30,264 bases of DNA from Thiomonas sp. X19 (GCF_900089495.1 NZ_LT605203.1:3295403-3325666); one strand, 5' to 3'. Shown: positions 14,912 through 24,048, numbered from the stretch's first letter. Made by a program: numbers and translations. The notes: generated by a model not told the origin, from the letters alone.

Positions 14912-16543
14912 ATGAACGCACTCGACACCCTCGACAACCTGGTTGACCAGGCCAAAGCCGACGCCGAACCGAAACCCGAAGCGCAGGAAGTTCCTGCCGC
15001 CACGTTTTCCATTGCCCCTGATCTTGTGGCCGCAACACCCATGCCGGCGGCTGCCGACCCCGACCTGTCGGTGGAGCAACACAAGCGCCTTGATCTGCTG
15101 CACGAGTACGAGGAACTGAGCGCCCCGGCGCGCACCGAGCGCAACGCCGCCATTGATGGGTTCGATGCCGACTGGCGCGAACGCTGGATGAAGCTGCAAG
15201 GCGACGTCGAGGATGCCCGCGCCAAGCGGGCTGAATCCCTGACCGCCGAGGGCGTGGCTGCGCATCTGCATGACAGTGTCCTGGCGAAAGAAACCGCCGC
15301 GCTGGTGGAAGACTTCGAGGCGCGCAAGGATGCCGCAGCGCGCGACATGGACAAGACCATGCCGCGCCCGGCCCGCTGGGTCGATTTCCTGGGCGAGAAG
15401 GCGCAGGACAACCCTGGCGACCCGGTTCTGGAGTCCTTGCTGGAAGAAGCCAGGAAAGCGCCTGATCCCGGCATCGAAGGCTTCGGCGGTGTGCCACCCA
15501 AGGCCGTAACCCTGGCCGACCTGGTGCACAGCATCGACCAGGACGGCCAGATTCATTACAAGCGCGGCCTGCGCACCGTGATCCATGATCGCGGCTCCCG
15601 CCTGGACGTGCAGCGCAACGATGATCGCGACATCGGGGCGGCGCTGAAGATTTCGGCACAGAAGTTCGATCTGAAAAAAGGTTTGATGCTCACCGGCGAC
15701 TTGGCGTTCAAGGTCAAGGCCGCCGAGATCGCAGGCCGTCTGGGTTACCCGCTGCAGAACAGCGAACCCGAAGTGCTGATGGCCTGGAAGAAAGGCCGCG
15801 ACCTGAACCCACAGCTCAAGCGCGCGGTCGTGCCCAGTGTCGAGCGCGGCATCACCGGCGATCTGGCGGTGGCCCGTCCGATTGCCGAGCGCACCGGCCC
15901 GGTGCAACTGCGCGCCGATCCGCTCACCATCGAGCAGGCCGACAAGCTGGGGGTGACCCCCAACGGCGACGGCGTGGTGGTGATGCCTGCCGAGCGGGTG
16001 CTGGCTGCCGGGGCCGCGTTCCGCGAAACCCAGAATGCCGCGCTGCGCGTGCTGGCGCAAGCTGACCTGCGCAAGCCGGACGGCGGGGTCGACCTGGGCA
16101 AGCTCAAGGAATTGGCGCCCAACCTCACCCGCGATGGCGCACTCACTGAACTGGCGCGGGACGTGGTGATCGTGCGCGACGACCGCGTGATCCGCACCCG
16201 CGAAGCGCTCGGTCCTGAGCTAGCGCCGGTGATCGGCGTGGCCTACAGGACCGCAGGCGAACGCGCCCGTGAAAACGAAGAGGTCGCCGCCAGCATCGCC
16301 AGGGCGCACGAGGCCGAACGCGCGCAGGGGCAGGCTGCCGAACAGGATGCCGACGCCAAGAGCCTGCGGGTGCGCAACGTCGATGAAGAGCTGGAGGCTG
16401 TCGCCGCCAAGAAGGAAGGCCGCGAGGTCAAGGACGAGAAGCGCGAGATCAAGTCGGAAGAGGTCGCACTTCCCGGCCCCGCCGTCTTCCGCTCCGGGCG
16501 CACCGGCAAGACGATGGACATGGGCCAGGGTATCGGACTCTGA
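14912..16543 (+). CDS. LPD7-domain protein of the conjugative element
   Basis: This is a 543-residue, charged, probably cytoplasmic protein. A domain at about residues 215-290 ([16 protein letters not shown]...[10 protein letters not shown]...[24 protein letters not shown]) matches the 'large polyvalent protein-associated domain 7', often found in relaxases and other proteins that conjugative elements and phages carry into new hosts. Two helical, Glu/Ala-rich segments flank it: one N-terminal (about 60-150) and one long charged coil at about 465-520. The short C-terminal [16 protein letters not shown] is Gly-rich and may be a transfer or interaction tail. No relaxase catalytic motif (Tyr plus HxH) is visible. 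GGAG lies 7 bases before the ATG, downstream of leader repeat 3. Confidence 0.8.
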   Translation: MNALDTLDNLVDQAKADAEPKPEAQEVPAATFSIAPDLVAATPMPAAADPDLSVEQHKRLDLLHEYEELSAPARTERNAAIDGFDADWRERWMKLQGDVEDARAKRAESLTAEGVAAHLHDSVLAKETAALVEDFEARKDAAARDMDKTMPRPARWVDFLGEKAQDNPGDPVLESLLEEARKAPDPGIEGFGGVPPKAVTLADLVHSIDQDGQIHYKRGLRTVIHDRGSRLDVQRNDDRDIGAALKISAQKFDLKKGLMLTGDLAFKVKAAEIAGRLGYPLQNSEPEVLMAWKKGRDLNPQLKRAVVPSVERGITGDLAVARPIAERTGPVQLRADPLTIEQADKLGVTPNGDGVVVMPAERVLAAGAAFRETQNAALRVLAQADLRKPDGGVDLGKLKELAPNLTRDGALTELARDVVIVRDDRVIRTREALGPELAPVIGVAYRTAGERARENEEVAASIARAHEAERAQGQAAEQDADAKSLRVRNVDEELEAVAAKKEGREVKDEKREIKSEEVALPGPAVFRSGRTGKTMDMGQGIGL

Positions 16544-16548
16544 TCGCC

Positions 16549-16932
16549 ATGCGCGAACGGACGCAAGCGCAGCGCGAGGCGCTGGTGCGCCAGTCGCTCG
16601 TCCAGGATGACCGGCTCGTTCGGCTGCTGGCCGAGTGGGTCGGCCGCAACCTGTCGGGCTACGACTGGCAGGACAGCATCCCCTGGCGCATCGAGCGCGA
16701 GATCAGCGTGTTCATCCAGCGCGTCAATCGCTTTGTGAAACAGGAGCAAATGATGAAACCCGTAACCCTTGAAATCCCCGCGCGTGATGCGCAACGTCTG
16801 GGTGCCGTCGTCGATCACGACCTGGCGCCCGTGAACGAACAGGACGAGGCGCAAGGCGGTGAACGAACGCACGACCAAGCGCTGCTGGACGCCCTGGATC
16901 TGGGCATCGAGCCTGTCGGCCTGGGGGTGTGA
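16549..16932 (+). CDS. Small protein between the LPD7 and ArdC genes, unknown
   Basis: This 127-residue protein starts 5 bases after the LPD7 gene stop and ends one base before the ArdC-like start codon region, so the three genes are probably one operon. It has a basic, helical N-terminal half (RERTQAQREALVRQSLVQ, WVGRNLSGYDWQDSIPW, FIQRVNRFVKQEQ) and an acidic C-terminal half (DHDLAPVNEQDEAQGGERTHDQALLDALDLG). I recognise no family. An internal in-frame MMKP could start a shorter product, but there is no better ribosome site there. Confidence 0.65.
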   Translation: MRERTQAQREALVRQSLVQDDRLVRLLAEWVGRNLSGYDWQDSIPWRIEREISVFIQRVNRFVKQEQMMKPVTLEIPARDAQRLGAVVDHDLAPVNEQDEAQGGERTHDQALLDALDLGIEPVGLGV

Positions 16933-16933
16933 C

Positions 16934-19510
16934 ATGAACATCCCCATCGAGGAACTGAACCCCGACCTGCGCCTGGGCGTGCAGGCCTATGCGTTTCTGG
17001 TCGCCGACAAGGGGCCTGGAACCTACACCTTCCCCCAGTTCGCCGACATCATCGGCGAGCGCTATCGATCCGCGAACGCACGGGTCATCGCTGCGGCGTT
17101 CCGGGAGTTGCCGGACGGCAGCGTCACGTTCGGCGCGGACGGCGCGGTGTCGGTTGATCTGCCGAGCCCGCAGCCTGCGTATTTTCCGCGTCCCGATGTT
17201 GCACGCAGGACGGATGACGACGCCGGTGTCAACCTGGTGGACCTTGCCGGTGGCGTGGTTCAGCCCGAGCCGGTCATCCATCTGGAGAACCCAACAGCAG
17301 GGGCAAAAGAAGGGATTGAACCAGGGCAAGCCCCGGCACGTGACTTCCGCCAGGAGTTCACCGACAAGGTGATTGTGGCGATCGAATCCGGCCAATCATT
17401 GCCGTGGAACAAGCCCTGGCACACGTTGCAAGGCTTGCCGCGCAACGCGGTGTCGGGCAAGCATTACCAGGGCGGCAATCGCGTGATCCTGGGCCTGGTG
17501 ATGCTGGAGAAGGGCTACGCCGATCCACGCTGGGTGACGGTTAAGCAGTCCAACGATCTCGGCGGCCACGTGCGCAAGGGCGAGAAAGGCGTCATGATCG
17601 AGCGCTGGGACAGCAAGCCGTTCTGGCAGCGGCGCGATGTGGAGCTTGTTCACCAGGGGCGCATCGTTGGTGTCGATCGCAAGCGCGGCGTCGATGCGGC
17701 CGGCGTGCATCTGGTCGGCGGCGCCGTTGTTCCGCCTGCGTCTTTCACGGTCAAGCATGACAGCAAGGATTACTCCTGGAAGCAGGCCGAGCGCGCGCTG
17801 GATCTGCTGGTGGGGCGCAACTACGTCGTCTTCAATGCCGAGCAGTGCGACAAGCTGAAGCTGGAGCCGCTGGCGCCGCGCCAGAACATTCCTGTGCTGG
17901 AACGTGGCGAGCAGTTGATGACGGCGATGCAGGAAGACGGCGTGCGCTTCGTGCATCAGGGATCGCGGGCGTACTACTCCCCGGCCGGAGACCTGATCGC
18001 CCTGCCTCCGCACGACACGTTCAAGAGTGTCGAGGGCTACTACGGCACCGCCCTGCATGAGATGGGCCACGCCACCGGCGCCGAGAAGCGCCTGAACCGC
18101 GAGGGCATCACCGGCGGCCACCGCTTCGGCTCCGAGGGCTATGCCCGCGAAGAGCTGCGGGCCGAACTGTTCTCGGCCTTCATGGCGGCCGAGACCGGCA
18201 TCCCGCACGACGATGACCAGCACACGGCGTATCTGCAGTCGTGGGCCAAGGCATTGAAGCAGGACAAGAACGAGATGTTCCGGGCGGCGTCCGAGGCGGG
18301 CAAGGCGGTGGACTATGTGCTGGGCCAGGAACAGGACTTGTTGCAGAAGATCGATCGCATTGATGGTCAGCTTGTCGGCCAGCTTGTCGGGCCGGAGGTT
18401 ATTGACTTGTCGCAAGAACCTCATGCGTTGACCTTTGCGGAGTTCGCTGGCATCGCGCATGCTGAAAAGCTGGGACCGAGCCATGGGCGGCAATGGGAAG
18501 TGTTCATGGGCAAGGAGTCGCTGGGCTTTGCCGATGGGCCGACGATCGATGGCGCATTGCGCCAGGTGCATGCGCGCGAGGTGAACAATGCCCTGTACGG
18601 CAATCAGCCTGAATCGCCTGAATTCCTGCGCAAATCCATGCCGCCTGCGCAAGTGCTGGCGGAGTATCCGGGGCTGCAAAAGCTGTGGGCGGGTGTGATC
18701 GATGCGCACCAGCCGGCGCACGAGGGCCAAGCCGCACTGGACGCCGCGATGGACAAGTTCCAGAGCGAGGTGCGGCGGGCGCATACCGCCGATCCACCAG
18801 CCGCTCAAGAGCTTGCCCCGCCCCAGAAAACCATGTTCTGGCGCAAGGTGAGCAACGTCGAAGACATCTGCGACGACGTGGTGAACCTGCCGGGTGCCGG
18901 GACGCAAGGGTCGGATGCGGTGAAGGTGGTTGACACCAAGGCTCTCTCCGCGGCGGAGTACGACGCGTTCACCGCGGATTTCTTCAAGTCACAGTCCTGG
19001 TTGGCTGGCAAGGGTGGCGTCGAGCGCCTGGACGACGGCAGCGACCAGCGCCATGTCGTCGAGGTCACCGCGCCGGATCGCCAGACCCTGCACATCGACC
19101 CCAGCGGCCACGACTATGCCCGCTATGTCGGCATGCCTGAAGCTGACGTGGAGCGGGTGCGCGCCGCCCGGTCGCTGGTGGTGAGCGCGGCTCCTGTGAA
19201 GAGGCCCGACCTTGCCAACATCCCCCAAGCCGAGCGCTACGAGGTGTTCGATGAGCACAGCGCGTCGTTGTACGCCGGGCCGAGCGCGGAGACGATGATC
19301 GGCGTGGCTGAGAAGTTGGGCTCGACCCAATTTCAGGCCGTGGCTGCCGATGGCCAGCACACCGAGATCGTCCGGGGCGAAGATGGCGCTTGGAGCGCCA
19401 GCGCGTCATCGGCGACTGCGCCGGGCCAGCAGCCCGCCACGAAGAAGCAGGAGCCGGAGGAGCGGGTTCCACGGGCTGGCGCCAGCAAGACCCGGGGGGT
19501 TGAGCGCTAA
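16934..19510 (+). CDS. ArdC-like antirestriction protein with extended ends
   Basis: This 858-residue multidomain protein has an N-terminal segment (residues 1-75) that looks like a small winged helix (LGVQAYAFLVADKG...YTFPQFADIIGERY). An ArdC-type ssDNA-binding domain begins at about 137 (DFRQEFTDKVIVAIESGQSLPWNKPW, then PRNAVSGKHYQGGNRVIL). A zincin-like peptidase domain with HEMGH (H375, E376, H379) and a downstream YAREELRAELFSAFMA follows. The remaining 400 residues contain a long Glu/Ala helical region and repeated alpha/beta modules ending in a Gln/Lys-rich tail. ArdC proteins protect the incoming single strand from restriction. Canonical ArdC is about 300 residues, so this is a much longer polyvalent form. 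It lies one base downstream of the small unknown gene. Confidence 0.85.
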   Translation: MNIPIEELNPDLRLGVQAYAFLVADKGPGTYTFPQFADIIGERYRSANARVIAAAFRELPDGSVTFGADGAVSVDLPSPQPAYFPRPDVARRTDDDAGVNLVDLAGGVVQPEPVIHLENPTAGAKEGIEPGQAPARDFRQEFTDKVIVAIESGQSLPWNKPWHTLQGLPRNAVSGKHYQGGNRVILGLVMLEKGYADPRWVTVKQSNDLGGHVRKGEKGVMIERWDSKPFWQRRDVELVHQGRIVGVDRKRGVDAAGVHLVGGAVVPPASFTVKHDSKDYSWKQAERALDLLVGRNYVVFNAEQCDKLKLEPLAPRQNIPVLERGEQLMTAMQEDGVRFVHQGSRAYYSPAGDLIALPPHDTFKSVEGYYGTALHEMGHATGAEKRLNREGITGGHRFGSEGYAREELRAELFSAFMAAETGIPHDDDQHTAYLQSWAKALKQDKNEMFRAASEAGKAVDYVLGQEQDLLQKIDRIDGQLVGQLVGPEVIDLSQEPHALTFAEFAGIAHAEKLGPSHGRQWEVFMGKESLGFADGPTIDGALRQVHAREVNNALYGNQPESPEFLRKSMPPAQVLAEYPGLQKLWAGVIDAHQPAHEGQAALDAAMDKFQSEVRRAHTADPPAAQELAPPQKTMFWRKVSNVEDICDDVVNLPGAGTQGSDAVKVVDTKALSAAEYDAFTADFFKSQSWLAGKGGVERLDDGSDQRHVVEVTAPDRQTLHIDPSGHDYARYVGMPEADVERVRAARSLVVSAAPVKRPDLANIPQAERYEVFDEHSASLYAGPSAETMIGVAEKLGSTQFQAVAADGQHTEIVRGEDGAWSASASSATAPGQQPATKKQEPEERVPRAGASKTRGVER

Positions 19511-19564
19511 AGCTGGGGGATGTTTCGGCGGTTTCGGCGCGATCCCGTTTCCACGCCATCCCTC

Positions 19565-19585
19565 AACCCGCTGCGGCGGGTTTTT
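19565..19585 (+). terminator. Rho-independent terminator after the ArdC operon
   Basis: AACCCGC (19565-19571) pairs with GCGGGTT (19576-19582) around TGCG and ends in TTTTT (19581-19585). It lies 55 bases after the ArdC stop and 23 bases before leader repeat 4, so the pilin gene is a separate unit. Confidence 0.85.
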
Positions 19586-19608
19586 CGTGTCGGCGATCGC
19601 CAGCGATC

Positions 19609-19631
19609 CGGTTTGCCGTGTCCACACCATA
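19609..19631 (+). repeat. Leader repeat, copy 4 of 4
   Basis: The core is identical to copies 1 and 3. It ends 41 nt before the pilin ATG at 19673. Unlike the other three, the sequence between repeat and ATG has no ACCGGAG; a GAAAGG site stands 6 bases before the ATG instead. It follows a terminator, so the repeat must lie in the pilin gene's own promoter or leader region. Confidence 0.8.
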
Positions 19632-19672
19632 ACCGTGCAGGCAACGTCGCCCGTCCTTTCGAAAGGCATCCA

Positions 19673-20128
19673 ATGAAGCACAACAAGCAGCAACAGGGTT
19701 TCACCCTGATCGAGTTGATGATCGTCGTGGCGATCATCGGCATCCTGGCGGCCATCGCCATTCCCATGTACGGCAATTACACCAGCCGCGCGCACGCGTC
19801 GGGCACCGTCTCCGAGATCGAAAGTCTCAAAACGGACGTTGCGCTGTGCGCGCAGACCACGGGCAACCTGGCGCAGTGTGTTCAGGGTGCCCACGGCATC
19901 CCTGCGGTCGTGACGCCCACGGCCAACGCCATCGGCGTGACGGTCGGCGCGGGCGGCAATGCTGGCGTCATCACCGGCACCAGCAGCGCCACTTCAAGCG
20001 CTGGCACGGCGCTGAAGTTCACCGACACCCCGACCATGGGCAGCACCGCCATGACCTGGGTGATGAGCGGCACGATCTGTGACGGCGGCACCCGCGGACT
20101 GGCCTCTGGCCAAGGCGACTGCCCGTAA
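19673..20128 (+). CDS. Type IV pilin (PilA/PilE-like)
   Basis: This 151-residue prepilin has a short basic leader of nine residues ending in Gly, then the class hallmark [20 protein letters not shown], with the conserved Glu at position 5 of the mature protein. A prepilin peptidase (PilD) would cut after the Gly. The globular part has [23 protein letters not shown] and a C-terminal disulfide-type loop ([17 protein letters not shown]). It would be a major or minor subunit of type IVa pili, which act in adhesion, twitching and DNA uptake. No assembly genes (pilB, pilC, pilD, pilQ) are near it, so it would depend on host machinery. It has its own terminators on both sides and the shared leader repeat. 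Confidence 0.92.
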   Translation: MKHNKQQQGFTLIELMIVVAIIGILAAIAIPMYGNYTSRAHASGTVSEIESLKTDVALCAQTTGNLAQCVQGAHGIPAVVTPTANAIGVTVGAGGNAGVITGTSSATSSAGTALKFTDTPTMGSTAMTWVMSGTICDGGTRGLASGQGDCP

Positions 20129-20144
20129 GCCCTGAGTCTGCACC

Positions 20145-20179
20145 AGCCCGCCCGCGCGTGATGTGCCGGCGGGCTTTTT
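20145..20179 (+). terminator. Rho-independent terminator after the pilin gene
   Basis: AGCCCGCC (20145-20152) pairs with GGCGGGCT (20168-20175) and runs into TTTTT (20175-20179). It begins 17 bases after the pilin stop. Confidence 0.85.
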
Positions 20180-20394
20180 CAGGGTTTGCGGGTCCCGGCG
20201 ATCAGGCCCATCAATCGGAGCCATTCTGTCTCATCGCGCGGCTTCCTCCCTGCGCCAGACCGCGCTGCCGGTGAGCTTGCCGGCGTTTTCATCGCTTTGG
20301 TAGCGCCAGGCGCTAGGCCGTAGCGGTCCTCGACCCGAAGCAAGTTCACAGCGCCGCGTGCGGGCTTCCTCCATTTGCGGATGCTTGCAATAAC

Positions 20395-20422
20395 CCTCTA
20401 TCGGAACTTCTTGATGGAGAGG
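20395..20422 (+). promoter_or_regulatory. Weak hairpin covering the helicase ribosome binding site
   Basis: CCTCTATC (20395-20402) pairs with GATGGAGAGG (20413-20422) with a 2-base bulge and a 10-nt loop. The right arm contains the GGAGAGG ribosome site, 4 bases before the ATG at 20427. It is weaker than the similar stems before trbL and the Toprim gene. Confidence 0.35.
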
Positions 20423-20426
20423 CGGC

Positions 20427-22103
20427 ATGGACAAGCAGATCGATCAGCAAACGGCGTTACCCCAAACCAGCCGCGCCCTCAAGCGCAATGCCGCGACGTC
20501 CAGCGTGATCGCCGCCCTGGGGCGCGACAAACTGCGTGCAACAGACGAGCAAGCGCATGCCGTCGCAGCGTTCAACGCCAGCGGCAGTCTCAAGATCATC
20601 GCCGGCGCGGGCACGGGCAAGACCTCGACCCTCAAGCTGATCGGCGAATCCACCTCCAGGCGTGGCCTCTACATCGCCTTCAACACCGCCATGGCCGATG
20701 ACGCCAAGCGCCGCATGCCGCCGAACGTTTCCGCCTCGACCGCGCACTCCCTGGCGTTCCGGCATGTTGACCCCGGGTTCCGCACCAAGATCGGCTCGCG
20801 CCTGCCCGCCGGAATGGCCGCCGAGGCTGGCGGCATCCGCTCCATGATCGATTTGCCCGGCAAGAACAAGGACGGTGACAGGCTGGTCATTTCACAGGCG
20901 ACGGCGGGCTACTTCATGCTGGACTGGGTGCGCCGGCATTGCATGAGCGCGGAGGCCGAGATCAGCAAGGACAACGCGCCGGCTGGCCGCATGCTGGCCA
21001 TCATGGGCATCGAGCGCGAGGCCGCGACGCCGCAAGACTGGAGTGCGGCGCGGGAGATCGCGGGCACGCTGCTGCCCGCGACGCACAGGCTATGGGAGCG
21101 CATGCGCAATCCGCGCGATGCGTTCCCCGCGCAGCACGACACCTATCTCAAGGTGTGGGCGCTGTCGAATCCGAAGATCGCCGCCGATTTCATCCTGTTC
21201 GACGAAGCCCAGGACGCGAATGCGCTGATGCTGCAGATCGTCGGCAACCAACCCGCGCAGAAGGTTTACGTCGGCGACCCGAACCAGCAGATTTATGCCT
21301 GGCGCGACGCCGTCAACGCCATGCAGAGCATCCAGACCGACCACGAGGCCAGGCTGACGGAGTCGTTCCGGTTTGGGCCTGAGATCGCCGAGTTCGCCAA
21401 CCACGCGCTCGCACTCTGTGGCTCCGATCTGCGGCTCACCGGCAAGGCGCCGGCAGGCCGCGATTTCAGCCATGGCGGCAAGCCGCGGGTGGCAACGCTC
21501 TGCCGCACCAACGCTTCGGTCGTGCGTGAATTGATGCTGACCCCCGATCTGTCCAGGGCGCACGTCGCCGGCGGCGTCTCCCAGATCGTCGGGCTGCTGA
21601 ATGGCATGCGGGAGTTGCGTGACAACGACCGCACGGGCAACCCCGAGTTGTGCCATTTCAAGGGGTGGCAGGAACTCGTCATGCATGCCGCATCGGAAGC
21701 CGATGACCTCGCGGCGTTGTTCAAGCTCACCGAAGACGGCGACCGCATCGAACCACTGGCCGCAATGCTGGAGAAAACGGCGCGGGTTGCCAAACCTGAT
21801 TCGCATGTGATCTCCACCGCTCATAAGTGCAAGGGGCTGGAGTGGGCCGATGTGCGGCTGGCGGGCGACTTTCGCACGCCAGGCCACAAGCGCTGGTCCG
21901 TGGAAGAAGCCAACCTGCTCTACGTCGCGGGCACGCGCGGCATGCGGTCGCTGTCGCTGGATGGCGTTCTTGCTGACGGGTTGGGGTTGGGCGGCAAATC
22001 GAGCTACCGGGAAGCGGAAGCCGCGCCGCAGGCCGTCGAGCGCGAGCAGAAGCGCGAACCATCACGCCCACGCCGATCAGAAGAAGTCGGCGTTGGTTTT
22101 TGA
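20427..22103 (+). CDS. UvrD/Rep-type superfamily 1 DNA helicase
   Basis: This 558-residue protein carries the SF1 helicase motifs in order: Q-motif region TDEQAHAVAAF, motif I (Walker A) AGAGTGKTS (K65), motif Ia YIAFNTAMADDAKRRMP, motif II DEAQD (D259), motif III GDPNQQIYAWRDA, motif IV LTESFRFGPEIAEFAN, motif V VISTAHKCKGLEW and motif VI LLYVAGTRGMRSL. It lacks the large 1B/2B insertions of full-length UvrD (about 720 residues), so it is a compact helicase. It could unwind DNA during element transfer or repair; this is not shown. ATG at 20427 follows GGAGAGG. Next to traG, it may belong to the transfer operon. Confidence 0.88.
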   Translation: MDKQIDQQTALPQTSRALKRNAATSSVIAALGRDKLRATDEQAHAVAAFNASGSLKIIAGAGTGKTSTLKLIGESTSRRGLYIAFNTAMADDAKRRMPPNVSASTAHSLAFRHVDPGFRTKIGSRLPAGMAAEAGGIRSMIDLPGKNKDGDRLVISQATAGYFMLDWVRRHCMSAEAEISKDNAPAGRMLAIMGIEREAATPQDWSAAREIAGTLLPATHRLWERMRNPRDAFPAQHDTYLKVWALSNPKIAADFILFDEAQDANALMLQIVGNQPAQKVYVGDPNQQIYAWRDAVNAMQSIQTDHEARLTESFRFGPEIAEFANHALALCGSDLRLTGKAPAGRDFSHGGKPRVATLCRTNASVVRELMLTPDLSRAHVAGGVSQIVGLLNGMRELRDNDRTGNPELCHFKGWQELVMHAASEADDLAALFKLTEDGDRIEPLAAMLEKTARVAKPDSHVISTAHKCKGLEWADVRLAGDFRTPGHKRWSVEEANLLYVAGTRGMRSLSLDGVLADGLGLGGKSSYREAEAAPQAVEREQKREPSRPRRSEEVGVGF

Positions 22104-22152
22104 AGGCGCTTAGTGGCCGGAGAGTTCATATCCAATATCAGGGGCAAAGAAC

Positions 22153-24039
22153 ATGAGCGCACACCAACCCGATCTGTACCACATCCCCCGCGCGCAGAAG
22201 GACATCACCCGCTTCGTCTGGACGGCCCTGGGCCTGTTCACCCTCATCGTGCTGGCGTCCCTATGGGCGGCGACCGAATACGCCGCCTGGGCGCTGCAAT
22301 GGAGCCCGATGCTGGGCAAACCCATGCTTGCGCCTGCCGTGTATTTCCCGTTCGACATCCTGATCTGGACGTGGAAATTCAACTCGCTGGAGTACGGTCT
22401 GGCGGTGATGAAGGTGTTCGAGAACGCGCACCTGATCATGGGTGTGGGCGGTCTGCTGTCTTTGCTGATGCCGGTCGCTCTGGCGTTCCGGCGCACGCGC
22501 AAGGCGGCGGGCGAAAAGAACGATCTGCACGGCTCGGCGCATTGGGCGGAACCTGAAGAGGTCGAAGCCACGGGCCTGCTGCCCAGCGAGAAAAACGCGG
22601 GCGGCGTGTTCTTTGGCAACTACGACGAACAGTATCTGCGGCATGCCGGGCCGGAACACATCCTGGCCTTCGCTCCGACCCGCTCAGGCAAGGGCGTGGG
22701 CATCATCCTGCCCACCCTGCTGTCCTGGAAGCACTCGGTGCTGGTCAACGACATCAAAGGCGAGTGCTGGCACTTCACGGCGGGTTGGCGCAGCAAGGCC
22801 CTGGGCCAGCGCTGCATCAAGTTCGACCCCGCCAATCCAGGGTCGGCGCGGTTCAACCCGCTGGCCGAGATCCGGCTGGACGGCAATCTGATCAAGGATG
22901 TGCAGAACATCGCCACCATGATCGTCGACCCCGACGGCAAGGGGTTGAACGATCACTGGGCCAAGACCGGCTTCGATCTGATGACCGGGATCGTGCTGTT
23001 CGTGCTGCTGTATGACCCGATCCAGGACAAGTCGCTGGCGACGGTGCAGTCCATTTTGTCCGACGGCGGGCCGATCCGCGAGCTGGCCGAGCAACTGGCT
23101 GAAGCGGCGGAAGACCAGGATGGTGGCGGCAAGCGCATGGAGGGGCCTGCCGCGGTGATGACGGCGATCCGCGACACGGCGCACGCGATGCTGAATGACG
23201 GCCTGGCCGACGAGTTTTCCGCGCATGGCTGGCGGGCCGCGGCACAGGCGGCGCAGTCGTTTTTGAACAAGGCGGGGAATGAGGCGTCGGGCGTGCAGTC
23301 CACCGCGTTGTCCTTCCTGTCGCTGTACCGCGACCCGATCGTGGCGGAGAACACGCGGGTGTCGGACTTCACCCTGGAGTCGCTGATGCAGCAGCCGACC
23401 AGCCTGTACCTGGTGGTGTCGCCGTCAGACAAGGATCGGCTCAAGCCCTTGCTGCGCCTGATTCTGAACCAGACCGTGCGCCGGTTGACCGAGAGCATGG
23501 ACTTCGACGCCGGCGGTGGCAAGTCGCGCTATCCGCACCGGCTGCTGCTGGCCATCGATGAGTTCCCCTCGCTGGGCAAGCTGGACGTGTTCCAGGAAGC
23601 TCTCGCGTTCATCGCGGGCTACGGCATGAAGGCGCTGCTGATCGTGCAGGACCTGAGCCAGTTGTATGCGGCCTACACCAAGGACGAATCCATCATCAGC
23701 AACTGCCACATCCGCATCGCCTACGCGCCCAACAAGCTCGAGACGGCGGAGTTGCTGTCGAAGATGGCGGGAACCGCCACGGTGGAGCACACCCAGCGGC
23801 AGTATTCGGGCAACCGCCTGGCCGTGGTGCTGCAGAACGTCAACACCAACGAGCAGATCGTGTCGCGTCCGCTGCTGACGGCGGACGAGTGCATGCGCCT
23901 GCCGCCCGAGGACGAACTGGTGTTCGTCGCCGGGCATGCGCCGATCTATGCCAAGAAGATCATCTATTACGAAGACCCGGAGTTCGCCGCGCGCTGCGCG
24001 ATTGCGGCGCCGGTGGAGACGGGCAGGGGCAAGGATTGA
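22153..24039 (+). CDS. traG: TraG/VirD4-type coupling protein (type IV secretion ATPase)
   Basis: This 628-residue inner-membrane ATPase recruits the relaxase-DNA complex to the type IV secretion channel. Two N-terminal membrane spans are seen (about 18-43 and 93-115). The cytoplasmic part has the family motifs ENDLHGSAHW-like (KNDLHGSAHWAEPEEV), Walker A in APTRSGKGVGIILPTLL (K180), VNDIKGE, an all-alpha domain and Walker B LLLAIDEFPSLGKL (D469), followed by IVQDLSQLYAAY and RIAYAPN. The length is normal for P-type TraG. Upstream GGGGCAAAGAAC is a weak ribosome site. Nine bases separate it from traF, so the two are co-transcribed. Confidence 0.95.
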   Translation: MSAHQPDLYHIPRAQKDITRFVWTALGLFTLIVLASLWAATEYAAWALQWSPMLGKPMLAPAVYFPFDILIWTWKFNSLEYGLAVMKVFENAHLIMGVGGLLSLLMPVALAFRRTRKAAGEKNDLHGSAHWAEPEEVEATGLLPSEKNAGGVFFGNYDEQYLRHAGPEHILAFAPTRSGKGVGIILPTLLSWKHSVLVNDIKGECWHFTAGWRSKALGQRCIKFDPANPGSARFNPLAEIRLDGNLIKDVQNIATMIVDPDGKGLNDHWAKTGFDLMTGIVLFVLLYDPIQDKSLATVQSILSDGGPIRELAEQLAEAAEDQDGGGKRMEGPAAVMTAIRDTAHAMLNDGLADEFSAHGWRAAAQAAQSFLNKAGNEASGVQSTALSFLSLYRDPIVAENTRVSDFTLESLMQQPTSLYLVVSPSDKDRLKPLLRLILNQTVRRLTESMDFDAGGGKSRYPHRLLLAIDEFPSLGKLDVFQEALAFIAGYGMKALLIVQDLSQLYAAYTKDESIISNCHIRIAYAPNKLETAELLSKMAGTATVEHTQRQYSGNRLAVVLQNVNTNEQIVSRPLLTADECMRLPPEDELVFVAGHAPIYAKKIIYYEDPEFAARCAIAAPVETGRGKD

Positions 24040-24048
24040 AGGGGCGAA

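Noticed and set aside
13720..15534. Long open frame on the minus strand (604 codons) opposite the Toprim paralogs and the LPD7 gene
   Set aside because: It is a GC-rich shadow: it spans three real genes and their intergenic gaps, has Arg/Gly/His-rich composition and no recognisable domain.
17396..18907. Minus-strand open frame of about 500 codons opposite the ArdC-like gene
   Set aside because: No start site or domain; ArdC motifs (HEMGH) are on the plus strand.
20231..20434. Minus-strand 67-codon frame between the pilin and the helicase
   Set aside because: The WRYQSDENAGKLTGSAVW part looks somewhat protein-like, but there is no good ribosome site and the frame overlaps the helicase start. 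No family seen, so not listed.
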